A program made the translations under genes and the position numbers. Below, piece after piece: positions 1 to 8,969 of a stretch of DNA of 64,000 nt. Source of the DNA: Chitinibacter sp. SCUT-21 (lineage in GTDB: Bacteria > Pseudomonadota > Gammaproteobacteria > Burkholderiales > Chitinibacteraceae). Positions within the stretch are counted from its first letter, which is position 1. Each line of letters starts with the position of its first letter. Below the pieces are notes generated by a model, which worked only from the letters and a program-made list of their open reading frames with translations, was not told the DNA's origin and did not search any database. The stretch covers positions 992,001 through 1,056,000 of the forward strand of contig CP102611.1 in NCBI GenBank assembly GCA_041874755.1. The letters run 5' to 3'.

Positions 1-700
1 TCGTGATGCGCGTGTCGATAGCTTTTTGCAGTTCTTCAGGCAAGCTGATGTTTTCCACCGCGAAGTTGTCGAGCTCAAGGCCGTATTTGGCAAACACCGG
101 CGTTAACGCTTCGCTGATTTTCTGGCTCATCAGGCCTTGATTGCCGGCCATATCGAGGAATGGTACGCCTGCGCCACCCAAGGCTGAGGTCATCGTGGCG
201 ACGACGAGGTTGCGCAATTGCAGTTCTAAATCATCACGCGTGTATACCTCACGCGTGCCGCTGATTTCGCTAAAAAACAGTTTCGGATCGACCAATTTAT
301 ACGAATACACGCCAAACGCGCGCATCCGTACCATGCCAAAATCAGCGTCGCGTATCGTGATCGGCTGCGGCGTGCCCCATTTACGGCCAAGCTGCAGGCG
401 GGTACTAAAGAAATAAACGTCCGATTTAAACGGCGACTCGAACAGCTTGTCCCAGTTTTTCAGGTAAGTGAGCACCGGCAGCGTTTGCGTGGTCAGCTTA
501 TACATGCCCGCGCCAAACACATCGGCGACTTGGCCTTCATTAATAAACACCGCCGCCTGCGATTCACGCACTGTCAGGCTGGCGCCATACTGAATCTCGA
601 AATCGGCCATCGGATAGCGATACGCCAACACGCCATCGCTGTCCTCATTCCACTGCAGAATGTCGATAAATTGCTTTTTAATAAATGAACCGAGACCCAT
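1..700 (-). CDS. SPFH-domain protein (YdjI / virion-core-like), 3' end outside window
   Basis: The reading frame is open from an ATG at 700 down to base 2, giving the first 233 residues; the stop lies beyond the window. The N-terminus (MGLGSFIKKQFIDILQW) followed by an SPFH-type region with AVFINEGQVADVFGAGMYKL resembles the YdjI-like SPFH proteins, often annotated as virion core protein-like, which are thought to scaffold membrane microdomains. GGAG seven bases upstream favours the ATG at 700; an in-frame ATG at 712 would add four residues. It is the last visible gene of a minus-strand run that includes a 37-residue ORF, a small membrane protein and a DUF350 protein, which suggests a membrane-stress role. 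Family assignment is by recognition of the N-terminal region only. Confidence 0.75.
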   Translation of the reverse strand, partial: MGLGSFIKKQFIDILQWNEDSDGVLAYRYPMADFEIQYGASLTVRESQAAVFINEGQVADVFGAGMYKLTTQTLPVLTYLKNWDKLFESPFKSDVYFFSTRLQLGRKWGTPQPITIRDADFGMVRMRAFGVYSYKLVDPKLFFSEISGTREVYTRDDLELQLRNLVVATMTSALGGAGVPFLDMAGNQGLMSQKISEALTPVFAKYGLELDNFAVENISLPEELQKAIDTRIT

Positions 701-745
701 GATGCGCTCCATCTGCTAGGCAAAAATTAATCAAATACCGTGAAA

Positions 746-859
746 TTAAAAAAGACCACCGAGTAATTCAACAACCCAATCAAGCCCCGATTCCAAACCC
801 CAATCCAGCGCCTCTTCAACGAAATCAGAATACCAAGACTCTTTCTTTTGCTGTTCCAT
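746..859 (-). CDS. Small acidic protein, 37 residues
   Basis: ATG at 859 and TAA at 748-746 enclose 37 codons. The product begins MEQQKKESWYSDFVEEALDW and ends WVVELLGGLF: acidic and rich in Trp and Glu, with an amphipathic helix-like pattern, unlike a random frame. An AAAAAGGG tract lies upstream of the start. It fills the gap between the small membrane protein (934-1254) and the SPFH gene (1-700) and has the same direction, as an operon member would. An overlapping longer frame at 727-909 encodes a basic, low-quality peptide and was not accepted. No family is recognised; it could be a membrane-associated accessory peptide. Confidence 0.45.
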   Translation of the reverse strand: MEQQKKESWYSDFVEEALDWGLESGLDWVVELLGGLF

Positions 860-933
860 CGCGTGCCCTTTTTGCAATCAAACCTCATATGAACAGTGAG
901 CAACGACACTGGCTGCTCGAAAGCCTGAAAACA

Positions 934-1254
934 TTACACTTTAATCACCATACTCATCACGAGGCCTGCGAGAATTAGATTTGCAGCACAACGACTTAAA
1001 GCATGAAATGAAAGGCTGAAAATGACATTACCTAACTCATGTTTACGATCGGTTGTTAATTCAGGTTTTATAAGCAATAAGCTGCCTTGCAAAATTGCAC
1101 CTATCGCTAATGACAAACCTCCCCACGAGAATAAGTCGTAGGTTTTTCCCGTCATAACTAAGCCAAAACTCAATAAAGCCAACCCAAGAACGTAAGCAAA
1201 AATCAAATTCCCACGCGACATTGCAAGTTCATTGTTTGAATTCGATTGATTCAT
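934..1254 (-). CDS. Small membrane protein of unknown function
   Basis: 106 residues. The start used is the ATG at 1254, which overlaps the stop of the upstream DUF350 gene as TAATG, a typical translational-coupling junction; an in-frame ATG four codons earlier (1266) has no such support. Three to four hydrophobic segments are visible: roughly residues 16-34, 40-60, and 74-104 near the C-terminus, with a charged loop (KPELTTDRKHELG) between. No family was recognised. Coupling to DUF350 and proximity to an SPFH protein suggest that the products act together at the inner membrane. Confidence 0.65.
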   Translation of the reverse strand: MNQSNSNNELAMSRGNLIFAYVLGLALLSFGLVMTGKTYDLFSWGGLSLAIGAILQGSLLLIKPELTTDRKHELGNVIFSLSFHALSRCAANLILAGLVMSMVIKV

Positions 1255-1655
1255 TAAGACAAACACCCCGCATTAATCACACCGACCGCGACCGAAATAC
1301 TCCCTGCCAGTACACCCACAGCAACGTTATTATTCATAATCTGCTCAGGCATACCCTTAATACATTTCACCAAAAAGGCGTAAACCAAAATTTGCATCAG
1401 GCCGGCTAGCGCACCCCAGATGACAAAAAACACCAAGTGATTTAAATGCCAAGCGCTCGAGGCCAGTGCGAATGAAAAGCCGATCAGGGCTCCGGCGAAC
1501 GATAAGGCGGCGGCTACATTGCCTTCGCGCACCAGCTTGATTTCGTCGTACGGCGTGATTTTGATGTACAGCATCGCAAACACAATCAGCATCGCCACGC
1601 CGCTGGCGAGGTAGCTGAAATAGCCAATTAATGGCGGTAGATAGCTTTCTAGCAT
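1254..1655 (-). CDS. DUF350 family (YjfL-like) inner-membrane protein
   Basis: 133 residues with four hydrophobic segments, the pattern of DUF350/YjfL proteins, including a TPYDEIKLVREGNVAAALSF stretch after the first segment and a GALIGFSFALASS segment. In other proteobacteria DUF350 genes sit in yjf-type clusters with SPFH/PspA-like and aminopropyltransferase-like genes, as here; their biochemical role is not established. The gene is divergent from the aminopropyltransferase gene, leaving about 63 bp for both promoters if that gene starts at 1719. Its stop overlaps the next gene's start (TAATG). Confidence 0.8.
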   Translation of the reverse strand: MLESYLPPLIGYFSYLASGVAMLIVFAMLYIKITPYDEIKLVREGNVAAALSFAGALIGFSFALASSAWHLNHLVFFVIWGALAGLMQILVYAFLVKCIKGMPEQIMNNNVAVGVLAGSISVAVGVINAGCLS

Positions 1656-1718
1656 GCGTATTCCTTACTAGGTTCAGGCATAATGCTGTCATTCTCTACC
1701 AAACAAATAAAAATATCC

Positions 1719-3230
1719 ATGCGAGAAAAACTGCTGATTCTTTCGGTTTTTATTGTGGCTTCTTGCGGCTTGGCTTACGAGTTGATTGCCGCGGCGCTCG
1801 CCAGCTATTTAATGGGCGATTCGGTGCTGCAATTTTCATCGATTATCGGCTGCTATTTATTTGCGATGGGCATCGGCTCGCATCTGTCTAAATATGTACC
1901 CGAAGCACGCACGCTCGATCGCTTTATTGAAATTGAGCTTTTGGTCGGCCTGATCGGTGGCCTATCGGCGACGATGCTGTTTGTCGTGTTCGCGTGGGCG
2001 GCCGCGCCGTTTCGCTCAGTGCTGTATGTGTTGGTGTTTTTAACCGGCACACTGGTCGGGATGGAAATTCCGCTGGTGATGCGGGTACTGAATCAGCGCA
2101 AAACCGATTTTGCCGAGCTGGTCAGCCGCGTGCTAACGTTTGACTATATGGGCGCGCTGGCGGTGTCTCTGCTGTTTCCGCTGGTGCTGGCGCCGCATTT
2201 AGGCCTTGCGCGTTCGGCCTTGCTGTTTGGTTTGGTCAACGTTGGCATTGCCTTGTTCACAACCAAAATTTTCCGCAACGAATTAGCGCACGCCAAGCTG
2301 CATTTATTGCGCGGCGGTGTCGTGGCCTTCGTCTTGCTTGGCGCATTGCTTGGCGCGGATAAACTAACCAAGTGGAGCGAAAACACGCTGTACGGCGACG
2401 AAATCATCCACGCGCAAACCACGCCCTACCAGCGGCTATTGATCACGCAGTGGAAAAACGACACACGGCTCTACATCAACGGCAATTTGCAGTTTTCCAG
2501 CCGCGACGAATACCGTTACCACGAAGCGCTAGTTCATCCGGTGCTGGAAAAACTGCCGCAGGCCAAATCGGTGCTGGTGCTCGGTGGTGGCGATGGGCTG
2601 GCGGTGCGCGAGATTTTGAAATACCCGCATATCGAGCACATTACGCTGGTCGATCTTGACCCGGCGATGACCGACTTATTTACCCATAACGAAAAGCTGG
2701 TTGGTTTTAATCAGCGTGCGCTGTCCAATCCAAAAGTCAAAGTCGTCAACGCCGATGCTGCACAGTGGATTGAGCAAAACCAGCAGATTTTCGACGCGAT
2801 TATTATTGATTTCCCCGACCCAAGTAATTTTGCGTTGGGTAAATTGTATTCAGTGCCGATGTATCGTTTGGTTAAAAAACACCTGAGTGAAAACGGGCTA
2901 ATGGTGGTGCAATCAACATCGCCACTACATGCCCCCCGCTCGTATTGGTGTATCAACGAAACACTGAAAGACGTCGGGCTATATACCACCCCTTACCATG
3001 CTTTCGTTCCGTCATTTGGCGAATGGGGTTTTATTTTGGCGGGCAAGCAGTCTGGCTATACGCCACCGACGTCGTACCGCGTCAAAACCAAGTTCCTCGA
3101 CGGTGAAACCACGCGGCAGATGTTCTTCTTCCCGCCCGATATGCAGCCGGTAAAAGTCGAAGCGAACCGATTAAACAACCAATCGCTGGTGCATTATTTC
3201 GAGCAAGATTGGTCGCAGGTGATACGTTAA
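1719..3230 (+). CDS. Membrane-anchored polyamine aminopropyltransferase-like protein (spermidine synthase fold)
   Basis: 503 residues from the ATG at 1719. The first ~210 residues form about seven hydrophobic helices (SVFIVASCGLAYEL, IIGCYLFAMGIGSHLS and others). After residue ~225 comes a soluble spermidine-synthase domain: TPYQRLLIT, then LYINGNLQFSSRDEYRYHE, the nucleotide/cosubstrate motif VLVLGGGDGLAVREI, DLDPAMTDL and IIIDFPDP. These are the landmarks of aminopropyltransferases, which transfer aminopropyl from decarboxylated SAM to amines. The membrane-fused form is of uncertain substrate. An in-frame ATG at 1683 would add 12 unconvincing residues and run into the divergent promoter space. 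It overlaps the next gene as TAATG, so the oxidoreductase is likely co-translated. Confidence 0.82.
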   Translation: MREKLLILSVFIVASCGLAYELIAAALASYLMGDSVLQFSSIIGCYLFAMGIGSHLSKYVPEARTLDRFIEIELLVGLIGGLSATMLFVVFAWAAAPFRSVLYVLVFLTGTLVGMEIPLVMRVLNQRKTDFAELVSRVLTFDYMGALAVSLLFPLVLAPHLGLARSALLFGLVNVGIALFTTKIFRNELAHAKLHLLRGGVVAFVLLGALLGADKLTKWSENTLYGDEIIHAQTTPYQRLLITQWKNDTRLYINGNLQFSSRDEYRYHEALVHPVLEKLPQAKSVLVLGGGDGLAVREILKYPHIEHITLVDLDPAMTDLFTHNEKLVGFNQRALSNPKVKVVNADAAQWIEQNQQIFDAIIIDFPDPSNFALGKLYSVPMYRLVKKHLSENGLMVVQSTSPLHAPRSYWCINETLKDVGLYTTPYHAFVPSFGEWGFILAGKQSGYTPPTSYRVKTKFLDGETTRQMFFFPPDMQPVKVEANRLNNQSLVHYFEQDWSQVIR

Positions 3231-4900
3231 TGCGCGGGATAAGTCGCCGCCAGTTTTTGCAAAGCAGCGCGGCGCTGGGGCTTGCCAGCGTGTTGCCTGC
3301 TTGCCGCGAAATTAGTCACTTCGGCATTCCTATCAAGGTGTATTTGCCCGGCATGCAGGCTGGGCATGCCTTGCGTGGCAATATCTCAATACCAAAGCCC
3401 AAAACAACGCGCAAAATTAAAGTGGCGATTTTAGGATCGGGCGCGGCCGGATCGTTCGCGGCGTGGCGCTTAAAAAAGAGCGGTGCATTTGCAGCCGATG
3501 AAGTCGTCATCGTGAGCGGCCCCGAGCGTTTTGGCAACGCCGCCGCTGGTGTGATGAACGGCGTAGGCTATCCGCAAGGCGCGCATTACTTGCCGCTGCC
3601 TTCGATGGCCTCACTCCATGTACGCGAATTGCTCTTTGATATGGGCGTCATTGAAGCCGAGCCGTATAGCGAAAAACCGACCTACAACGAGCGCGTCTTG
3701 GTGCATTCGCCTGAAGATCGGCTGTTGATCAACGGCCACTGGCAAGAAGGCGTTGTGCCGCATACGGGTTTGAACGCTGAAGAGCTAGCACAGCAACAGC
3801 GCTTTTTTGCGCAGATGCAATCCATGCAGCACGCCGTTGGCGTTGACGGCCACAAAGCATTTTGCATCCCGATTGCGCAAGCCAGCCAAGATAACCAATG
3901 GCGCTCGCTCGATCAAATCACCTTCGCCGCGTGGCTCTCGCAACATGGCTACACCGCGCCTAGCCTCTTGTGGTATCTGGATTACGCCTGCCGCGACGAT
4001 TACGGCATTGGCATCAAACAAACATCCGCGTGGGCCGGAATTCACTATTTTGCCGCGCGTGGTGGACAGGCTGCGAATGCTGCCGAAGGCGCAGTGTTGA
4101 CGTGGCCAACGGGGCTTAACCCCTTGTTGCAACATATGCACCAAGGGCAAAACTTGCTCGATGGCATGGCAGTCAAAATCAGCGAACAAGGCGATACGGT
4201 TCACGTTGACGTACTACATCAGGGCGAAGTGACGCGTTTGATCGCCGAGCACGTGATTTGTGCCATGCCCTTGCATGTGGCGGGCAAAATCATCGATTTA
4301 AGCCAATATGGTTTTAATCCCGCGCAACACCTTGCCCCGCATGCGGCGTGGCAAGTGAGTAATTTCCTGCTGAAACGCTTTCCCGATGAAGCTGAACATG
4401 CGCCAAAGCAATCATCCCCTCAAGCACTGCACGATTACGCCACGCCGCTGGCGTGGGATAACGTCGTCTACGGTAGCCAAAGCTTGGGCTATGTGAACAG
4501 CACGCACCAACTGATCCGCGCCGCCAAACCTGCCAACACCGTGTTCACCGCTTACCATGCCTTCGACAATGAAGCGCCCGCGGCCATCCGCGCGCGGCTA
4601 GAGCACGCCAGCGCCGCCGAGCTATATCAAACTGCGCTGGCCGATCTGGGTGGTGTGTATGGCTGGGATAACCCAATCACCGCCCGGCGCTACATCGAGC
4701 AAGTGGAATTCACGCTACGCGGCCATGCAATGGCCTCACCCATCGTTGGATTTTTAAGCAATGTAGGCACAACCGCGCTGCAACAGCAAAGCGGGCGCGT
4801 GCTGTTTGCGCACAGCGATCTGAGCGGGCTTTCGGTGTTTGAAGAAGCAAGCTGGTGGGGAGAAGTGGCAGCGCAGCAGATTTTGCAAAGTGCAAAATAA
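3230..4900 (+). CDS. Tat-exported FAD-dependent amine-oxidase-like oxidoreductase
   Basis: 556 residues from the ATG at 3230, which overlaps the preceding stop (TAATG). The N-terminus MRGISRRQFLQSSAALGLAS carries a twin-arginine SRRQFL signal and is followed by ACRE, which could also be a lipobox-like cysteine. Around residues 61-80 is a Rossmann FAD-binding motif, KIKVAILGSGAAGSFAAWRL, as in flavin-containing amine oxidases. The distal part (RYIEQVEF and GRVLFAHSDLSGLSVFEEA) resembles the C-terminal FAD-contact region of such enzymes. Pairing with an aminopropyltransferase suggests oxidation of a polyamine or related amine in the periplasm; the substrate is unknown. Confidence 0.78.
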   Translation: MRGISRRQFLQSSAALGLASVLPACREISHFGIPIKVYLPGMQAGHALRGNISIPKPKTTRKIKVAILGSGAAGSFAAWRLKKSGAFAADEVVIVSGPERFGNAAAGVMNGVGYPQGAHYLPLPSMASLHVRELLFDMGVIEAEPYSEKPTYNERVLVHSPEDRLLINGHWQEGVVPHTGLNAEELAQQQRFFAQMQSMQHAVGVDGHKAFCIPIAQASQDNQWRSLDQITFAAWLSQHGYTAPSLLWYLDYACRDDYGIGIKQTSAWAGIHYFAARGGQAANAAEGAVLTWPTGLNPLLQHMHQGQNLLDGMAVKISEQGDTVHVDVLHQGEVTRLIAEHVICAMPLHVAGKIIDLSQYGFNPAQHLAPHAAWQVSNFLLKRFPDEAEHAPKQSSPQALHDYATPLAWDNVVYGSQSLGYVNSTHQLIRAAKPANTVFTAYHAFDNEAPAAIRARLEHASAAELYQTALADLGGVYGWDNPITARRYIEQVEFTLRGHAMASPIVGFLSNVGTTALQQQSGRVLFAHSDLSGLSVFEEASWWGEVAAQQILQSAK

Positions 4901-4929
4901 AAAACCCGCAGCAATAGGCTGCGGGTTTT
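4901..4929. terminator. Bidirectional rho-independent terminator
   Basis: Perfect 11-bp stem: AAAACCCGCAG at 4901-4911 pairs with CTGCGGGTTTT at 4919-4929 around a 7-base loop. A or T runs lie on both sides. It sits between the convergent oxidoreductase (ends 4900) and chitinase (ends 4945) genes and can serve both. Confidence 0.9.
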
Positions 4930-4944
4930 ATTTATAGAGGCGGA

Positions 4945-6717
4945 TTACTTCTTAATCATGCCTTTATAAATCGTATCAACCAATTCAGCATCAGGCGTGT
5001 CTTGCGATAGCTCCCAAGCCATAATCCCGCCCAGCTTTTTCTTTTTGGCAAATTCGATTTTTTCTTTCAGCAATTGCACGTCGTCGTACACCCAAACGTC
5101 TTTGCCATTTACTTTCCACACTGCGCGTGTTTTTTCATCGCGGTGAACGGTGCCCGGCAAAGTTTTCAGGTAGGAATACGGCGCAGTACCGGCTTCAATC
5201 GGGCCTTTGGCTTTGGCGATAACAGGCTGGTACAAGCCATTATTTTCCAAGCTATTCACAGTCCAACCATAACCATAGAATGGCACGCCCAAGACAATTT
5301 TATTTGATGGCACGCCACGGCCCATGTAGTCATCAATCGTGCTATCCACCGAAATACGATCTTTCGCGCCGCCGATCAAGGTTGCGTGGTGACCCGTTGT
5401 TGCTGACCATGGGCCAGTGAAATCGTAGGTCATCAAATTGATCCAATTGAGCGATGGCGTGATTTTATCGAGCTCAATTTTTTCAGATTTGCTCGCCGCA
5501 GCAGGTGCGGCGATGGTCAATAGCAAACCAGGTTTCACTGCGTCGATTTGCTTGCGGAACTCGGCCAGCATCGCAGTGAAGTTTTGCGTGTCTTCTGGGC
5601 GAACGATATTGCCATCGTTGCCTGCAGATGCTGGGTATTCCCAATCGATGTCAAAGCCATCAAACACGCCGGCGGCTAAACCTGGTACCACTTTGCCATT
5701 TTGATCGGGCACATTGCCTTTGATATAAGCATCAACGCACGATTTGACAAACGCTTCGCGATTGGCAGGCAGCGCCGCATCCGAGAAGTATTTAGACCAA
5801 GTCCAGCCACCCAAGCTGATCACGACTTTCAGATTTGGATATTTTTTCTTCAGCTGTTTGAGCTGATTCCAATGCCCATACAAGCCATTGTCGCCCTTGT
5901 CTTCTTTGCCATCGAGCGTGTATGCGGCGTCGATCGGGTTCCAGTAATCATCACCAGCTGCACCCACACCAGCTTTATCAACGCCAACCACGCAGCGGTT
6001 GTCTTTGACATTACCAAATGCGTATTCGAGCACCGTAATCTTGCCCGCAGCGCCGCTGGTATCGAGGTTTTTCACGTAGAACTGGCTATTGTGTTTGGCC
6101 CAAGCGGGGAAGTACATCACCGATTGGGCGCTAGTTGGGCCTGCAACACCAGTAAGAACTGGCGCGACTACACCCGCTTTGGCGTCTTCTGGTTTTGCGG
6201 CTTCCAGGCTGATCAATTTCAAATTATCAATGTAGGCATCTTTACCCGAGCCATTGGCCGAATCCCATTGCTCCCATTTGATATGAAAATCAAAACGGCC
6301 TTTAAATTCGATTTCGTAGTGTTCCCACTTTTTGCTGTCTTTCAGTGAGTTTGGAAAGCCACGCGCGGTACTGGCAATCCAGTATTCCTTACGACCCGGC
6401 GTGCTCTCGTCGATGCCCAAAGTACCGCCGCAGTTATTGCTGCAGGTACCAAGGTAATCAAACACAATTTTGTATTTACCAGCGGGGAATTTGGTTTTGG
6501 TGAAAATATCGCCGATATTGACCGGCTTATTAAAGCGCGCCACTTTATTATCTGGGTTCAGTGGGTCCACCTCGATCGAGGTGTACATTTTTGACGTAGC
6601 CTCGCCACCTTGGCCAACCCATTGGCTTAAATCTTTATCAAAGTTGTCTTCAAAAACAACCGTTTCAGCCTGAGCAAATGCCGCAGCAAGCAGCATAGGC
6701 AATAGTAATTTTTTCAT
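4945..6717 (-). CDS. Secreted chitinase, GH18 family, with N-terminal carbohydrate-binding-like domain
   Basis: 590 residues. The start is the ATG at 6717, preceded by GGAGGGG nine bases upstream and followed by a Sec signal peptide (MKKLLLPMLLAAAFAQAE); a longer frame from 6768 lacks this support. Residues ~22-165 form a beta-rich region like carbohydrate-binding modules (VVFEDNFDKDLSQWVG, aromatic residues, a CSNNCG cysteine pair). The GH18 barrel starts near residue 195 (SVMYFPAWAKHNSQFYVKNL). The catalytic DxxDxDxE signature is DGFDIDWE, with the proton-donor Glu at about 360; SLGGWTWSKYF and MAWELSQDTPDAEL are other GH18 landmarks. It hydrolyses chitin outside the cell and probably feeds the GH20 enzyme encoded at 20656-23190. 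Monocistronic. Confidence 0.95.
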   Translation of the reverse strand: MKKLLLPMLLAAAFAQAETVVFEDNFDKDLSQWVGQGGEATSKMYTSIEVDPLNPDNKVARFNKPVNIGDIFTKTKFPAGKYKIVFDYLGTCSNNCGGTLGIDESTPGRKEYWIASTARGFPNSLKDSKKWEHYEIEFKGRFDFHIKWEQWDSANGSGKDAYIDNLKLISLEAAKPEDAKAGVVAPVLTGVAGPTSAQSVMYFPAWAKHNSQFYVKNLDTSGAAGKITVLEYAFGNVKDNRCVVGVDKAGVGAAGDDYWNPIDAAYTLDGKEDKGDNGLYGHWNQLKQLKKKYPNLKVVISLGGWTWSKYFSDAALPANREAFVKSCVDAYIKGNVPDQNGKVVPGLAAGVFDGFDIDWEYPASAGNDGNIVRPEDTQNFTAMLAEFRKQIDAVKPGLLLTIAAPAAASKSEKIELDKITPSLNWINLMTYDFTGPWSATTGHHATLIGGAKDRISVDSTIDDYMGRGVPSNKIVLGVPFYGYGWTVNSLENNGLYQPVIAKAKGPIEAGTAPYSYLKTLPGTVHRDEKTRAVWKVNGKDVWVYDDVQLLKEKIEFAKKKKLGGIMAWELSQDTPDAELVDTIYKGMIKK

Positions 6718-6842
6718 TTTGATTCCCCTCCGATGTGAATATGCACTTCGCATCAGAGGGTAAATCATGCGCTGACTTTCGACGAATTTTTATCAGCCAG
6801 TGTCAGATTTGTAGCACCTTTAAATCGAACTACATGATTTGC

Positions 6843-7169
6843 TTATTTACACTTCTTACGCTTCGGGCACTGGGTGCAATCTTTCACTTCGTTCAGCTTT
6901 TCTAAGCTTTGGCTAAGGGCACAGACCGAGCGGCGGCAGGCCACGAAGCGCACGTTCTCTTCATTGGCCAATTCACGATACGCCTTCATCACGTTGTGGC
7001 TCAGAAAATCGGTAAACAAAATCAGCAAGTCGGCACCATTCAGGCTAGGCGGTTTGCGCTGATGCGCCACATTGCGCCCGTTCACATGTTTTTGCACGGT
7101 AATGCCATGCTGCGCCAACACTTGCGGAATATTGCCCAAGACATCTGCACCGACGAGATACGCGTTCAT
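6843..7169 (-). CDS. DUF2325 domain protein, probably iron-regulated
   Basis: 108 residues from the ATG at 7169 (MNAYLVGADVLGNIPQVL), preceded by AGGT nine bases upstream; a longer frame from 7262 would read a low-complexity Asn/Asp/His stretch through the promoter and Fur-box-like site, so it is not used. The protein shows the DUF2325 pattern: GADVLGNIPQVLAQHGI, then NGADLLILFTDFLSHN, then FVACRRSVCALSQSLEKL. A Cys-rich tail CTQCPKRKKCK could bind metal. Function is unknown; the upstream operator suggests expression under iron limitation. Confidence 0.78.
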   Translation of the reverse strand: MNAYLVGADVLGNIPQVLAQHGITVQKHVNGRNVAHQRKPPSLNGADLLILFTDFLSHNVMKAYRELANEENVRFVACRRSVCALSQSLEKLNEVKDCTQCPKRKKCK

Positions 7170-7198
7170 TTTGTCTACCTGTAAGTTTGAAATAAGAT

Positions 7199-7234
7199 GG
7201 GAATGATTATCATCTAAATGCGAATTATTATCAA
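7199..7234 (-). promoter_or_regulatory. Promoter overlapped by a Fur-box-like operator
   Basis: On the minus strand a -35 TTGATA (7234-7229) and a -10 GATAAT (7211-7206) are separated by exactly 17 bases, an excellent sigma-70 promoter for the DUF2325 gene. Over the -10 lies TTAGATGATAATCATTCCC (7217-7199), matching 13 of 19 positions of the Fur consensus, including the whole ATGATAATCATT core. The -35 side (AATAATT) extends the AT-rich Fur-like pattern. Repression by Fur-iron is inferred. Confidence 0.7.
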
Positions 7235-7416
7235 TAGCATTGTTATCAAGATTTGATGACAAACAAAACTTTGCGCCAACGCAAAGGCGGATCGCTAAGG
7301 TTTTTCCCTGATTTGCGTTGTATCAAACAGCATCAAGCTCGCTTCGGGCTAAATAAACGCAGCGTGCGCAAGCACCAAGCCGATGATTCTCGCTTGCCCA
7401 AAAAGGATAAAAAACG

Positions 7417-8610
7417 ATGCAGATCGTGGTTCCCAAAGAGACACTGCCGGGGGAAACCCGCGTGGCGGCCTCGCCCGATACGGTAAAAAAATTAGTGCAA
7501 CAAGGCCATGATGTTCTCGTTGAACACAATGCGGGCTTGGCTGCGAGCTGGTCTGATGAGCTGTATATGGCTGCGGGGGCGCAAATTGCCGCCGATACTA
7601 CCCAGCTGTATAGTGATGTAGCGCTTATTTTAAAAGTCAATCAGCCCAATACCCTTGAAATCGTGCAATTCAAACCACGCTCGGTGCTGATTGCGCAAAT
7701 GAATATTCATCGCTTTGAAGCGCTCCCGTCTTTGGCGCAAAAACAAATCGATACCTACGCGCTCGAACTCATCCCGCGCATTACACGTGGCCAGAGCATG
7801 GATATTTTATCGAGCCAAGCCAATATCGCCGGCTACCGCGCCGTACTGCTCGCCACACACTACTTCCCGCGCTTTATGCCGATGTTTATGACCGCTGCAG
7901 GCTCGGTAAAACCAGCGCGCGTGCTGATTTTGGGCGCCGGTGTTGCCGGTTTGCAGGCGATTGCAACAGCGAAACGCTTGGGCGCGATTGTAGAAGTATT
8001 CGACGTTCGCCCTGCCACGCGCGAGCAAGTGGAATCGCTTGGCGCGAAATTTATCGAAGTGGAATTGAACGAAGAAGAACGCGCCGCGTTTGAACACACC
8101 GGCGGCTACGCCAAAGAAATGTCGGACGACTATAAAGCGCGGCAAAGCGCCTTGATCGCGCAGCAAGCGGCCAGCGCCGATATCATCATCACCACCGCGT
8201 TGATTCCGGGCAAACCCGCTCCCGTCTTGATCACGCCTGAAACCGTCGCGGCGATGAAGGCTGGCTCTGTGATCATTGACCTCGCCGTGGCCGCAGGCGG
8301 CAATTGCCCATTATCGCGCAGCGACGAAGTCGTGAAATCCGACAATGGCATCATCATCGTTGGCCACGCTAATTTACCCGCGCTGGTCGCCACCGACGCC
8401 TCGGCGATGTTCGCGCGCAATGTACTGACGTTCTTGGGCTTGCTGCTCAATAAAGAAGGCCAATACGCGCCGCAGCTCGATGATGAAATCATCAAAGCCA
8501 CGCTTGTTACGCATGCCGGTAGTGTGTATTTCGGTACAGACCAAGTAGTAAAAAGCATTGCAGCCAATACCCCAGTAGCTACCGAAGAGGAAACCCCATG
8601 TCTAGCCTAG
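7417..8610 (+). CDS. pntAA: NAD(P) transhydrogenase subunit alpha part 1 (NAD-binding domain I)
   Basis: 397 residues starting [23 protein letters not shown], the classic N-terminus of the alpha subunit/alanine dehydrogenase fold; AAGGAT lies nine bases upstream. The Rossmann motif [20 protein letters not shown] binds NAD(H), and the [24 protein letters not shown] region is typical of the family. It lacks the C-terminal membrane helices of E. coli PntA, which here are a separate gene (8598-8969), so this is the three-gene form. The complex couples hydride transfer between NADH and NADP to proton flow across the inner membrane. The downstream gene starts within its last codons (13-base overlap). 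Confidence 0.95.
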   Translation: MQIVVPKETLPGETRVAASPDTVKKLVQQGHDVLVEHNAGLAASWSDELYMAAGAQIAADTTQLYSDVALILKVNQPNTLEIVQFKPRSVLIAQMNIHRFEALPSLAQKQIDTYALELIPRITRGQSMDILSSQANIAGYRAVLLATHYFPRFMPMFMTAAGSVKPARVLILGAGVAGLQAIATAKRLGAIVEVFDVRPATREQVESLGAKFIEVELNEEERAAFEHTGGYAKEMSDDYKARQSALIAQQAASADIIITTALIPGKPAPVLITPETVAAMKAGSVIIDLAVAAGGNCPLSRSDEVVKSDNGIIIVGHANLPALVATDASAMFARNVLTFLGLLLNKEGQYAPQLDDEIIKATLVTHAGSVYFGTDQVVKSIAANTPVATEEETPCLA

Positions 8611-8969
8611 CCTCCAGCCTAGCTTCCAGTGTCGCCAGTGCGCCCGTGAACGCGCACGATGTCGTGACTAGCGATCCATTTATCGCCAGCCTTACGATTT
8701 TCGTGTTGGCGATTTTTGTCGGCTACCACGTCGTGTGGAACGTCACGCCCGCGCTGCACACGCCGTTAATGGCGGTGACGAATGCGATTTCCGGCATTAT
8801 CGTCGTCGGCGCGATGTTGCAAGTGGTCGATATCAACGCGCAGCAAATTACGCTGACCAGTGTGCTCGGCGCAATCGCGATTTTCCTTGCCAGCATCAAT
8901 ATTTTTGGTGGCTTTTTGGTCACGCAGCGCATGCTCGATATGTTTAAAGCTAAAAAAGGGGCGAAGTAA
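8598..8969 (+). CDS. pntAB: NAD(P) transhydrogenase subunit alpha part 2 (membrane domain II)
   Basis: 123 residues with three to four membrane helices after a short Ser/Ala-rich N-terminus: [35 protein letters not shown] and [24 protein letters not shown]. This is the membrane part that E. coli carries at the end of PntA. AGAGGAAAC just upstream of the ATG supplies a ribosome-binding site inside the end of pntAA. The stop (TAA, 8967-8969) abuts the pntB ATG with no gap, so the three genes are almost certainly one operon. Confidence 0.93.
   Translation: MSSLASSLASSVASAPVNAHDVVTSDPFIASLTIFVLAIFVGYHVVWNVTPALHTPLMAVTNAISGIIVVGAMLQVVDINAQQITLTSVLGAIAIFLASINIFGGFLVTQRMLDMFKAKKGAK

Noticed and set aside
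727-909. 60-residue minus-strand frame between the SPFH and membrane-protein genes
   Set aside because: Basic, low-quality peptide; the overlapping 37-residue frame at 746-859 is far more protein-like.
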